A stretch of 64,000 nucleotides of DNA, taken from contig NC_077233.1 of assembly GCF_027887165.1 (NCBI RefSeq), positions 228,246,872-228,310,871 on the forward strand. Reading direction: 5' to 3'. The translations under genes and the position numbers were made by a program. The notes beneath the pieces are model-generated. The model searched no databases and had not been told where the DNA came from. It was given only the letters and a program-made list of their open reading frames with translations. Source of the DNA: Monodelphis domestica (lineage: Eukaryota; Chordata; Mammalia; Didelphimorphia; Didelphidae). Below, piece after piece: positions 38,901 to 64,000 of the stretch; positions within the stretch are counted from its first letter, which is position 1, and every line of letters starts with the position of its first letter.

Positions 38901-40568
38901 TTTAGACTTTTGTGTGCATGTTATGTGGTGTGTATCATAGGCAGATATCACATATGGTAAGTTTAATGTCTGCTTTTGCCATTTCTTAGTTTTTATATTA
39001 TTTCTACTAGGTATCCTGAGGCAACCAGGTGGTACAGTGATAGAGTGGTGGGCCTGAGTAAGAAAGACCTGAGTTCAAATCCAACCCCAGATATTTACTA
39101 AATGTGATCTTGGGCAAGCCACTTAAGCCGTGTTTAGCTCTTTTTCCTCAACTCTAAAGTGGGGCAACAACAGCACTTACCTTACATGGTTGTTCTAAGA
39201 AGCAAATTAAATAATATTTGTAAAGCACTTAACACAGTGCCTGGCATATATCAGGCACTGTATATATGCTTAATTGCTTCTCTGCCAGACATTTTATCAG
39301 TTGGGAACAAATGAAAACAAAATAAGCTTTTGTGAAGCAATAGGATGATAATTGTTACATTATTGGCAAAGCAGGATTATTGAATTTGGAGTTAAAATCC
39401 TACTTCCAGTGTTTATTCAATATGTAAACGTGGACAAGTCACTAACTTCCTTGTGCCTTGGACATCTTCATGGTGTGATACAGTATGATATAGATATAGA
39501 TAATTCATAGATGGATTATGGTCTGTTTTGTTAGAAGTTTCCACACTGGGAGGTCCTGGTGCTATTCACTTAGAAATTATAAATCATTTGGTATAATGAT
39601 TAATGATTTCAAAGAAGAATTTTAAAATTCAAGATTACTAGATACTCCTAGGGCCCTTACTATTTTGATGACTACAAATAGCATATATTCAAAGGTGATA
39701 TTTTCCAGAATTGCTACATTTGTGGAAACTTTTAAGGCCAGGTCCTACCAGAAACAAGCTTTGTCAAATTTAAAAGAATATGAGCTATCCCATCCCCCAA
39801 TTGATAAGTAGACAAAAAATTTGAACAGTTTTTGGATGAAGACATAAAAGACATTTTAAACATATGAAAAAATGCTCTAAATCACTACTAATTAGGCAAC
39901 ATCATTTCACACTATTAAACTGGCTAGAATGATAAATGTTGGAGAAGATGCAGAAAAATGGAGACACTAATACACTCCTGGTAGGACTGTGAGCTGATCC
40001 AGTCATCCTGGAGAGCAATCTACAATCATGCCCAGGGAGTTATAAAACTACATATCGTTAAGACCCAGTATTGCCACTGTTGAGTATGTTTCCCAAGCAG
40101 ATAAGAAAAAGGAAAAGAACATACATACTCCAAAATATTTATAGTAATGTGCTGACAGAAGGTTTAAGATATGTCAATTTGTTTCAAAGATACCATGATT
40201 CATAGGATCATAGATTTAGGACTAGAAGAGATATTAAAAGCTATTGAATCAACTCCCTCCTCTTACATATAAGGAAAGCACATGCCAGAACTGTGAAGTG
40301 ACTTGCCCAGGGTCCCAGTTGATCATTTCTGAGGTAGAATTTGAACTCAGGTTTTCCTGGCTATGTGTCCAACACTATTAGCTAGCATCTAATATGTTTC
40401 TTGAATAAAAGATTTCCTCAATTGTTAGAACTTGGGTCAAGGGTGTCTATACCTTTGGGGCAGAAGAAATAAGGACCTCCACTTTTCTCAGTGTTTTCTA
40501 TTGTTTTTGCAGAAGAAGTAAAGAAACTTTGTGCAACACAATTCAACAACATATTCTTCTTGGATTGA
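13361..40568 (+). CDS. CCZ1: CCZ1, vacuolar fusion protein CCZ1 homolog (complete, 15 coding exons)
   Basis: Encodes CCZ1, which pairs with MON1A/B as the guanine-nucleotide exchange factor that loads Rab7 on late endosomes, lysosomes and autophagosomes; family members carry three longin-type domains. Coding exons: 13361-13456, 15037-15134, 15228-15321, 15855-15932, 17108-17155, 18057-18140, 19311-19486, 25197-25278, 26427-26488, 27085-27196, 29249-29282, 29756-29873, 36486-36644, 36974-37101, 40513-40568. They sum to 1425 nt (474 residues plus TGA), all introns are GT-AG and all phases join. The protein begins MATAGTAQEKQFPPALLSFF and ends CATQFNNIFFLD, matching the human protein (482 residues, as recalled) nearly residue for residue; the difference is an N-terminus 8 residues shorter. 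The ATG has a strong context (G at -3 and +4). Exon 12 has a weak donor (GTTTGT). I see no lesion, so the gene looks intact. Identity is from recalled sequence, not alignment. Confidence 0.96.
13575..13597 (+). repeat. G23 homopolymer inside a G-rich tract, CCZ1 intron 1
   Basis: An uninterrupted run of 23 G starts about 119 bp after the exon 1 donor, within a wider G-rich stretch (about 13561-13610). It can form a G-quadruplex in DNA or nascent RNA. Length is likely polymorphic, and the exact count may be a sequencing approximation. Confidence 0.85.
13722..13916 (+). mobile_element. Small hAT-like DNA transposon, CCZ1 intron 1
   Basis: Inverted ends (gatccttaacctggg at the left, aaggttaagaacctctggg at the right) and an interior (catctttattttccctaac, aattgaaactta) match a family I recall with ends near CAGGGGTTCTTAACC. 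A second copy is at 61817-62023. Confidence 0.7.
16070..16560. repeat. MIR-type SINE fragments, CCZ1 intron 4
   Basis: gatcctcacagcaaccctag, ttatttacagatagggaaac and the gacccc...cagttttcc end appear in diverged, interrupted form, probably two overlapping copies. Confidence 0.55.
16805..16995 (-). repeat. Marsupial SINE, reverse copy, CCZ1 intron 4
   Basis: aacccttactttctgtctta ... ttgcccaaggtcacacagct ... tttgaacccaggaactcctg ... gtgcaatttagctgc. Confidence 0.8.
17195..17450 (-). repeat. MIR-type SINE, antisense, CCZ1 intron 5
   Basis: gatctttacaacaaccttag, cattttacagacgaggaaac, gtgacttgcccagggtcata. Good MIR resemblance. Confidence 0.75.
17666..17866 (-). repeat. Marsupial SINE with TSD, CCZ1 intron 5
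   Basis: Full-length reverse copy bounded by the 13-bp duplication agagtaaattttt (17653-17665 and 17867-17879). Confidence 0.88.
19840..20030 (+). repeat. MIR/THER-type SINE, CCZ1 intron 7
   Basis: agagatcttggagtcattct, ccccattttacaccagagga, agtgatttgcccaaagacac. Confidence 0.65.
20031..21279. other. CCZ1 intron 7 sequence with nothing recognised
   Basis: T-rich intronic sequence. Parts of 20840-21270 resemble decayed antisense L1, but I cannot place them firmly. No exon or RNA gene seen. Confidence 0.4.
21280..21321 (+). repeat. (TA)n microsatellite
   Basis: Uninterrupted AT/TA dinucleotides over 42 bp in CCZ1 intron 7. Confidence 0.97.
21802..21972 (+). repeat. Marsupial SINE, CCZ1 intron 7
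   Basis: ggcagctagatggtgtacag ... actctaggcaagtcacttta ... cttaccactcttctgccttg ... gttctaagacagaaattaag. Confidence 0.82.
22090..22405 (+). mobile_element. L2 3' fragment, CCZ1 intron 7
   Basis: gaagcttttcctaattcctc at the left and gaatgtgaattccccaaggt, tggtacatggtaagcactta at the right follow the L2 3' region. The middle holds unrelated sequence. Confidence 0.6.
22640..23275 (-). mobile_element. L1 3' end, antisense, CCZ1 intron 7
   Basis: Reversed L1 3' UTR (tccttcccctcccccagccc) and ORF2 C-terminus. The - strand encodes CPSIGEWLNKLWYLMVMEYY and SRTRRTLYTETDT, collinear with the end of mammalian L1 ORF2. 5'-truncated. Confidence 0.85.
23276..25196. other. CCZ1 intron 7, mostly unassigned
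   Basis: AT-rich, with a short (TTG)n at about 23908-23924. The 112-codon frame at 24382-24720 has no recognisable protein character and no splice context. Ends at the acceptor of exon 8. Confidence 0.45.
25497..25700 (-). repeat. Marsupial SINE with TSD, CCZ1 intron 8
   Basis: Reverse copy between direct repeats tttgttagtt (25487-25496 and 25701-25710). Confidence 0.87.
25985..26130 (+). repeat. MIR/THER-type SINE fragment, CCZ1 intron 8
   Basis: aaggatcataggtttggagc, tggaagggtcctcagagact, ccctcattttattggcaaag. Diverged. Confidence 0.65.
27200..28224. other. CCZ1 intron 10, first part: nothing recognised
   Basis: AT-rich intronic sequence following exon 10 without a nameable repeat, exon or RNA gene. 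Confidence 0.45.
28225..28515 (-). repeat. MIR-type SINE, antisense, CCZ1 intron 10
   Basis: tttgatcctcataacatcct, attttatagatgaggaaact, gtaacttgcccaggatccc. Confidence 0.7.
28550..28785 (+). repeat. MIR-type SINE, CCZ1 intron 10
   Basis: gacccgagtttgaatcctgt, tcacctataaaatggattaa, ctacctcacagggttattgt, in MIR order. Confidence 0.7.
28810..29070 (+). mobile_element. L3/CR1 3' fragment, CCZ1 intron 10
   Basis: gttggaagggctgtcaagtg, agaagtggaatgaacttccc, tcttcaagcagaggatggat follow the L3 3' end. Confidence 0.7.
30245..30518 (+). pseudogene. RN7SL: 7SL (SRP) RNA retropseudogene, CCZ1 intron 12
   Basis: The 5' part follows the 7SL Alu domain: a ggtgcacacctgtagg box, then gctgaggcta, gttctgagctgcagt and tgtctgcactaagt. 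The S-domain part is shortened in the middle, and the 3' part keeps the ccagcctgg...gatag...agactc ending. An A10 tract follows at 30509-30518, as expected for an L1-mobilised copy. It is about 264 nt before the tail against roughly 300 nt for 7SL, with scattered mismatches, so it is an old dead copy. It is not an Alu, since the S domain is present. Identity is from recalled 7SL sequence. Confidence 0.85.
30870..31590 (-). mobile_element. L1 3' end, antisense, CCZ1 intron 12
   Basis: tggttctgcttatttcactc, taccacaatttgttcagcca, atccccaatcgagggactcc and atacagaccaggtagtggta are the reversed end of marsupial L1 ORF2. 5'-truncated and diverged. Confidence 0.82.
31640..32480 (-). mobile_element. 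L2 LINE fragment, antisense, split by a SINE
   Basis: atccattaaacatacattaa, gtagtatttgaagtggcctt, gaagagcattacaggca resemble reversed L2. The SINE at 32087-32296 sits inside. Confidence 0.6.
32087..32296 (+). repeat. Marsupial SINE, full length with TSD, CCZ1 intron 12
   Basis: Bounded by the 10-bp duplication aatgcattga (32077-32086 and 32297-32306), so the 210-bp unit is defined exactly: ggggcagctaggtggctcag ... tgaccctgaacaagtcactt ... ttgattctaagatggaaggt plus T-rich tail. Confidence 0.93.
32568..32770 (-). mobile_element. L3/CR1 3' fragment, antisense
   Basis: gagctgaaatctgcctcttt, ttgccctctggaaccatgca, gaagacaattatcatgtctt match the reversed L3 3' region. Confidence 0.7.
32803..33005 (+). 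mobile_element. Small hAT-like DNA transposon containing (TA)n
   Basis: Starts gggttatcaaactcaaatag and ends aaatttggcacatctgg, with the interior ggaccacatattgac and ctaatacaattttaatctgg shared with 7525-7700 and 43655-43850. A (TA)n tract occupies about 32866-32901. Confidence 0.65.
33010..33300 (-). mobile_element. L2 fragment, antisense, CCZ1 intron 12
   Basis: gatatgacttgagccatgc and ctggtttgaagagttagact-like text resembles reversed L2. Decayed. Confidence 0.45.
33640..33815 (-). repeat. MIR-type SINE, antisense
   Basis: tttagtcctttaaggtgtac, ccccattttacaggtgagga. Diverged. Confidence 0.6.
33975..34145 (+). repeat. MIR/THER-type SINE
   Basis: ggtggaagggatttcatatg, tgcagattaggatctgaagc, tccagtactctttccactg. 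Confidence 0.65.
34615..34672. repeat. Short palindromic/tandem cluster of ATGTGGCACAT
   Basis: The 11-mer atgtggcacat occurs twice in tandem, starts with the perfect palindrome gccacatgtggc, and is followed by more partial copies (aatggcacat, tgccacatggc). It can fold into a hairpin. No function known to me. Confidence 0.7.
35129..35323 (-). repeat. Marsupial SINE with TSD, CCZ1 intron 12
   Basis: Reverse copy between direct repeats gagaaagagac (35118-35128 and 35324-35334). Confidence 0.88.
35340..36485. other. End of CCZ1 intron 12: nothing recognised
   Basis: No repeat or exon that I can name. The sequence runs to the exon 13 acceptor (polypyrimidine then cag at 36483-36485). Confidence 0.45.
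37600..37826 (-). mobile_element. L3/CR1 3' fragment, antisense, CCZ1 intron 14
   Basis: ctgttctgccctctggaaca, acatagaacaagccctctcc and neighbouring text match the reversed L3 3' end. It seems to resume after the SINE at 37827. Confidence 0.68.
37827..38015 (-). repeat. Marsupial SINE, reverse copy
   Basis: ttacccttttgtctaagtat ... gacttgcctagggtcacaca ... gatttgaactcagatcctcc. Inserted in the L3 remnant. Confidence 0.78.
38040..38320 (+). repeat. MIR-type SINE fragments
   Basis: tgtggtgtagtagataaagt, gggttcaagtcctgccttt, then reversed MIR pieces (ctcattttacaggtgac). Probably two copies in opposite directions. Confidence 0.55.
38452..38850 (-). other. 132-codon antisense open frame of unknown nature in CCZ1 intron 14
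   Basis: The - strand frame starts MCLSEGSKLHGLKRMATRTF and is open for 132 codons, long for this AT-rich DNA. I recognise no family, promoter or splice context. AATAAA on the - strand lies near its end. Possibilities are a retrocopy piece, a diverged repeat or chance. Not called as a gene. Confidence 0.25.
39015..39275 (+). repeat. Marsupial/MIR-type SINE, CCZ1 intron 14
   Basis: gaggcaaccaggtggtacag, cctgagttcaaatccaaccc, gatcttgggcaagccactta, aagcacttaacacagtgcct. Confidence 0.78.
39780..40160 (+). mobile_element. L1 ORF2 fragment, CCZ1 intron 14
   Basis: tgctctaaatcactactaat, cactcctggtaggactgtga, catcctggagagcaatctac and caaaatatttatagtaatgt match the L1 ORF2 3' portion. Truncated at both ends. 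Confidence 0.8.
40200..40390 (+). repeat. MIR/THER-type SINE, CCZ1 intron 14
   Basis: ataggatcatagatttagga, gtgacttgcccagggtccca, tttgaactcaggttttcctg. Ends about 120 bp before the last CCZ1 exon. Confidence 0.75.
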
Positions 40569-40823
40569 CCAACAAAACAGCTTATTTAAAATTTCAAAAA
40601 TTCATTAAAATTTTGTTTAACATTACTGGTTATTAGTCATATTATTGACTGGATTAATGACAATAGTAAAGCAATACTTGCTTTGTAAGAATCAAATTTC
40701 TATCAAATCTGTAAACTCTGATTGTAAAATTTTTAGATTTTAAATATTTAAGTGGAATTTAAGCAAGTCTGCTACATTTATGCCATTCCATTTCTCTGAT
40801 ATTATGTGACTATTTTAATGGAA

Positions 40824-40838
40824 AATAAAATGAATAAA
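40824..40838 (+). terminator. CCZ1: CCZ1 polyadenylation signals
   Basis: Two overlapping-range AATAAA hexamers (40824-40829 and 40833-40838) lie about 255-270 nt after the CCZ1 stop, followed by a T-rich stretch after 40860. A further AATAAA at 41067-41072 could serve a longer 3' UTR. The cleavage site itself cannot be read from sequence. Confidence 0.7.
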
Positions 40839-41494
40839 TTGCTACAATTTTTGAGGACATTTATTTTTTATTTCCTTTTCTTTTTGTTCAATAGTTTTGC
40901 TTTATTTTAGGATATAATTGTTTATGACCTTAAGTATGATTGTTCCTAGTCAATTCCTGGACATTATAACAAGAATGTAAGTTTGAAAATATCTAGTAGT
41001 TATATGATTCCTCATTTTCCCTCACCAAATTGTACAGTGGCAGATTTCAAAGCATTTACAGACAGTAATAAAACTGAACTTTATTTTTCTTACAAATTAA
41101 AATAGTTTAAATAAGTATAAAAAAATCATAACCTTGCTATAATAATTTTAAAACTATGGGTTCCCTTTCCTCATATTTAAATACAAAATAGTCTTCCCTT
41201 TTAGGTGAACTGCTTAAACGTCTACTTTTGTATGCCTTTTAAAAAGTGGAATTTTCACAGGTGGTATTTTGAATTAACCCTTCTAGCTGAATTGTACTTA
41301 ATTTGGCCAGATTTCCAGTGGATGGTATGCCATAGTGGCGAGAACCATTGACAGCTGTAAGCATCAGTCAGAATGGTAGTGATGGCAGCATTTGCTAACA
41401 CAGTAGTTGCTGCCTTATAATGACTTCAGTAGTATAGAAAAGCTAGGAATGAGAAATCTGGGAGTGGTGCTGTAATATTATTGGACACTGAAGT

Positions 41495-42110
41495 CTGTAC
41501 ATGTATTTACTAAGCACCTACCTACTGCATCCTTCAAATTTTGAGTTAAGACATGGTAGCTTCCTGAACCCTGTATTCCAGCCAATTAGCCTCATTGCTC
41601 CAAACTTGTTCCATTTCCTTCCCTTATACCTTTTGTCTAGGCTGTCACTGATCTCGGGAATGTTTTCCCTCTTCACCTCCACGGCTTGAAATCCTTACCT
41701 TCTTTCAAAAGCAAGCTCAGCTCTTACCTCCTGACTCTATTGGTTGTTACTAGGCCATCCCTTTAAATTACCTTATGGTTATCTGTTTGCAAGTTGTATC
41801 TAGCTAACAGTATGTACATTCTTTTGGACAATAACTTTTTGGGGGCAAGGGTTGTCTTCCCATTGCCTAGCATATTGTCTTCTATTATATGAGGCTCTTA
41901 ATAAATTTGGAATTAAATTTAATCCTTTAGTCTTAAGGATCTCACAAGTAAATAATTTCAAACACCAATTAGACCATATGAAACTGCTTTCTTCCAAGGT
42001 TATCAATGATTTCTTTATTGCTAAATCCAATGACTTTTTGCTCACTACTTATCTTTTTCATACTCTGCATCATTTGACACTGTAAACGACCTAATCCTTC
42101 TGGATCCTTC
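41495..42110 (+). mobile_element. L2 fragments between the two genes
   Basis: 41555-41915 follows the L2 3' part (gggggcaagggttgtcttcc, attatatgaggctcttaataa-like). 41935-42110 follows an upstream coding part (ccaaggttatcaatgatttc, catcatttgacactgt). Order is rearranged. Confidence 0.65.
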
Positions 42111-42114
42111 TCCC

Positions 42115-43150
42115 TAGGATTTTTTATTAAATTCTCTTTTTATTGTAAACTTAATCATCAACAAATACAAACATTTCAGTATACAAGGAACAAGAAAGGT
42201 CCTCCTGTTTAGAAACTGAATCTGTTATATAATTTATTTTTAAGAAATATACAATTTAACAAGGCAGTAACAAAATTGCTCTATTTATGTCTCTCACTTT
42301 AGTTTTCCTCTGTGCATTTAAAAAAAAAACTTACTGCCATTACCCACTCACCTACCATCCCCTATTACTCACCCCAAAGGTTGTTTTAACTTGCATTTCT
42401 TTAAGAATGATTTAGAATATTTTTATATAATTATAGATATAACTGATTTTTTTCTTCTGACAACTGTTTGTAAATGGTCTTTTTAGCATTTAGAAATAAT
42501 TTGTATTTTTATTATACACATATATTTTAGAAATGAAACCTTTATCAGAAAATTGTTGTATAATCCTCCCCCGTTTTGGGCTTTTCTTCTAATCTTTGCA
42601 GCATTGGTTTTGTTTGTGTAAAACATTGATGTGGTCAAAGTTACTCATTTTGCATCCTACAATACTTGCTATCTCGTTTGTTCCTAAATTATTCCATTAT
42701 CTATAGATCTGGAACAAATGACTCCAGGATGTTTGCCCAAAAAAACCCATATGAAGTCATGAAGAGTTGGTCATGACTGAAATGATTGAACAACAATATT
42801 GTGTATTTAATCTATTAATCTTTTATAACAAGGAAAAACAGCACCATTCTGTCTCTTAACTAGTATCAGATAGTTTTGATAATTACCACTTTGTAATAGT
42901 TTGAGATCTGATACAGCTAGATCACCTTCCTTTATATATTTTTTCCATGAATTCTCTTGATGTTCTTGACCTTTTGTTCTTCCAGATGAATTTTATTATT
43001 TTTTAGCTCTATAAAACAATATTTGGGGAGTTTGATATAACACTAAGTACTTTAGGTAGAATCATTTTTTAATATTGGTTCAGCCTACCCATGAGAAATT
43101 AATATTTTTCCAATTTTTCCAAAAGTGTTGTAGTTGAAGTTATGACATGG
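42115..43150 (-). mobile_element. L1 fragment, antisense, beside the RSPH10B 3' end
   Basis: Reversed L1 3' UTR (aaacatttcagtatacaagg, caatttaacaaggcagtaac) and ORF2 pieces (tggttttgtttgtgtaaaac, ccttttgttcttccagatga, gcctacccatgagaaattaa). A SINE tail fragment (gagttggtcatgactgaaat) interrupts it at about 42718-42800. Confidence 0.78.
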
Positions 43151-43258
43151 TGAGATACACTGGAAAATATGGGTTATTGGACAAAGGCATCAAAAGATTT
43201 CAGTAAAATTATATTAAAAAGAAAGCTCCTAAACAGAATTCCAATACAACCATTTGAT

Positions 43259-43264
43259 TTTATT
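43259..43264 (-). terminator. RSPH10B: RSPH10B polyadenylation signal
   Basis: TTTATT on the + strand reads AATAAA on the - strand, 84 nt downstream of the RSPH10B stop codon. It is the nearest hexamer and implies a very short 3' UTR, about 2.4 kb from the CCZ1 signal. Confidence 0.7.
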
Positions 43265-43347
43265 GGTTATAGTGGTAGAATTTTGAATTCCAACGTTCTT
43301 GTCACATCTACTTGCCTTGCTGTAAGAGTAAATCACCAAACATCATT

Positions 43348-62805
<19,458 letters not shown>

Positions 62806-62929
62806 CTATCTACAGCATAAGTAGCTCTTGAAAAAAACTGTACTTTTTCTATAATTTTAGGGGTTTTTTTTAATGATTAAAAAAAATCCCTAAAGTGTCT
62901 TAGTGATTTCATCCAGCTCCAGTGGATTC

Positions 62930-64000
62930 ATCTTTACATCTTTACATACCAGCTCTCATTTCTGTCTTTCAAGACCTCTCCAGACACTCCAGCCTGCAGC
63001 CAACTAGTTGTTTTTGACTCTTCACTCTACCTCACTGCCTCCTCTTTCCAAATATCCAATCAGTTATCAATTCTGGTCAAATCTACTTCCACATCTCCCA
63101 AATCTGTCCCTTTCCTCCAGTTATAGGGCCTTCACCTTAGTTCAATACTTCATATCTTGCTTGGACTATTGCAATAGTTTCCTTAAAATTTTTTTTAATA
63201 TTTAAAAATTGTTTTAAATAATATTTTATTTCTACCCAATTACACATAAAAATAATTTTTTATTTTTTAAATTTAGAATATTTTTCCATGCTTACATAAT
63301 TTATGATTTTTCCCACCCCTCTTTCCTTCCCCCTCCAAGAGCTGACAAGTAATCCCACTGGGATAATCATGGATCATTATTCAAAACTTATTTCCATATT
63401 ATCAATATTTGCAATAGAGTGATATTTTAACCTCAAAATCCCAATCAGAGCTCCAACGAACTATATGTAAATCATATGTAAAAACAATTTTTAACATTCA
63501 TTTTTTAAAGTGTTGAGTTCCAAATTCCTTCCTTCACTCCCTCTTGTCCCTTACCCCTCCATAAAACAGTAAGCAATCTGATATATTTTGCATGTGATTG
63601 CAATAAGCTCCTATTGGTCCATCCCTCTCCAATCCATCCTCCACTCAGCAGCCAAACTGTTTTATCAAGTTTCAGTGATTCTTTATTGCCCCTGAGATAA
63701 AATACAAATTCCTCTGTTTGGCCTAAACTTATCATCTCAGACTGAATTCTTCTAACTCCCTCTTATATACTCTTCATTCCAAACAAATGTAAGGACGTGG
63801 CATTTCTGGTACATGATATTCGGCATATATGCCTAGGATCCTCTCTATCTTCATCTCTGTCTTTTGGGATTAATCCTTAATTCCCTACAAGGTTCAAATT
63901 AAGTGTCACTTCCTATAGAGAGAAGGTTCTTTGTGATCTTTTCAGTTGTTAGCTCTTTTTTCTGAAATTATTCACTATTTGCTTATCTATAGAAATGTCA
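62930..64000 (+). mobile_element. L2 LINE fragment split by antisense L1, RSPH10B intron
   Basis: 62930-63182 (gacctctccagacactccag, ggactattgcaatagtttcc) and 63603-64000 (ctccaatccatcctccactc, aaattcctctgtttggccta, aaggttctttgtgatctttt) are consecutive L2 coding text on either side of the L1 insertion. Continues past the window. Confidence 0.78.
63183..63600 (-). mobile_element. Two nested L1 3' ends, antisense, inside L2
   Basis: 63183-63440 matches one reversed L1 3' UTR (ttcccacccctctttccttc, aatcccactgggataatcat). 63440-63600 matches a second type also seen at 46650-46800 (taagcaatctgatatatttt). A gcaata direct repeat flanks the whole. Confidence 0.7.

Overview
This is mammalian nuclear DNA, and the repeats make it metatherian (marsupial) with good confidence. 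It is AT-rich, and both genes are split by GT-AG introns. It is packed with tRNA-headed marsupial SINEs of the WALLSI/MAR1 style, MIR-type SINEs, L2 and L3/CR1 LINEs, marsupial L1 fragments and small hAT-like DNA transposons. No Alu or B1 is present. I cannot name the species. Family names come from recalled consensus sequences, not from a database search.

Two protein genes are supported and they converge. CCZ1 (+ strand, 15 coding exons, start codon 13361, stop ending 40568) is complete and encodes 474 residues, close to the 482 of the human protein. Every exon joins in frame. RSPH10B (- strand) is partial: seven 3' exons (62778 down to 43348, 324 codons including the stop) lie in the window, and the MORN-repeat 5' part lies beyond 64000. 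Candidate poly(A) signals at 40824-40838 (CCZ1) and 43259-43264 (RSPH10B) leave about 2.4 kb between the two 3' ends, filled by L2 and L1 debris. The order and orientation match the human chromosome 7 CCZ1-RSPH10B neighbourhood as I recall it.

Layout. 1-13000: intergenic, nested L2/L3/L1/SINE sequence with no gene seen, including an unclassified CpG-rich block (8980-9480) and a 52-bp local templated insertion (8571-8622). 13010-13460: GC-rich, TATA-less CCZ1 promoter and first exon with ETS-type motifs. 13457-40512: CCZ1 introns, the largest at 19487-25196 and 29874-36485, with SINEs, L1, L2, L3 and a 7SL RNA retropseudogene. 40569-43240: intergenic. 43240-64000: RSPH10B 3' half, with a large antisense L1 block (46640-50110), a broken L1/L3 composite (54484-57850) and a 294-bp pyrimidine tract (62205-62498).

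The two genes act in different processes: CCZ1 in Rab7 activation on late endosomes and lysosomes, RSPH10B in motile cilia and sperm flagella. Their adjacency is conserved synteny, not a shared pathway. I found no new multi-gene system. The observations most worth a second look are an in-frame 138-nt RSPH10B exon that I do not find in the human protein as I recall it, the 52-bp templated insertion, and a 7SL pseudogene in a genome with no Alu or B1.
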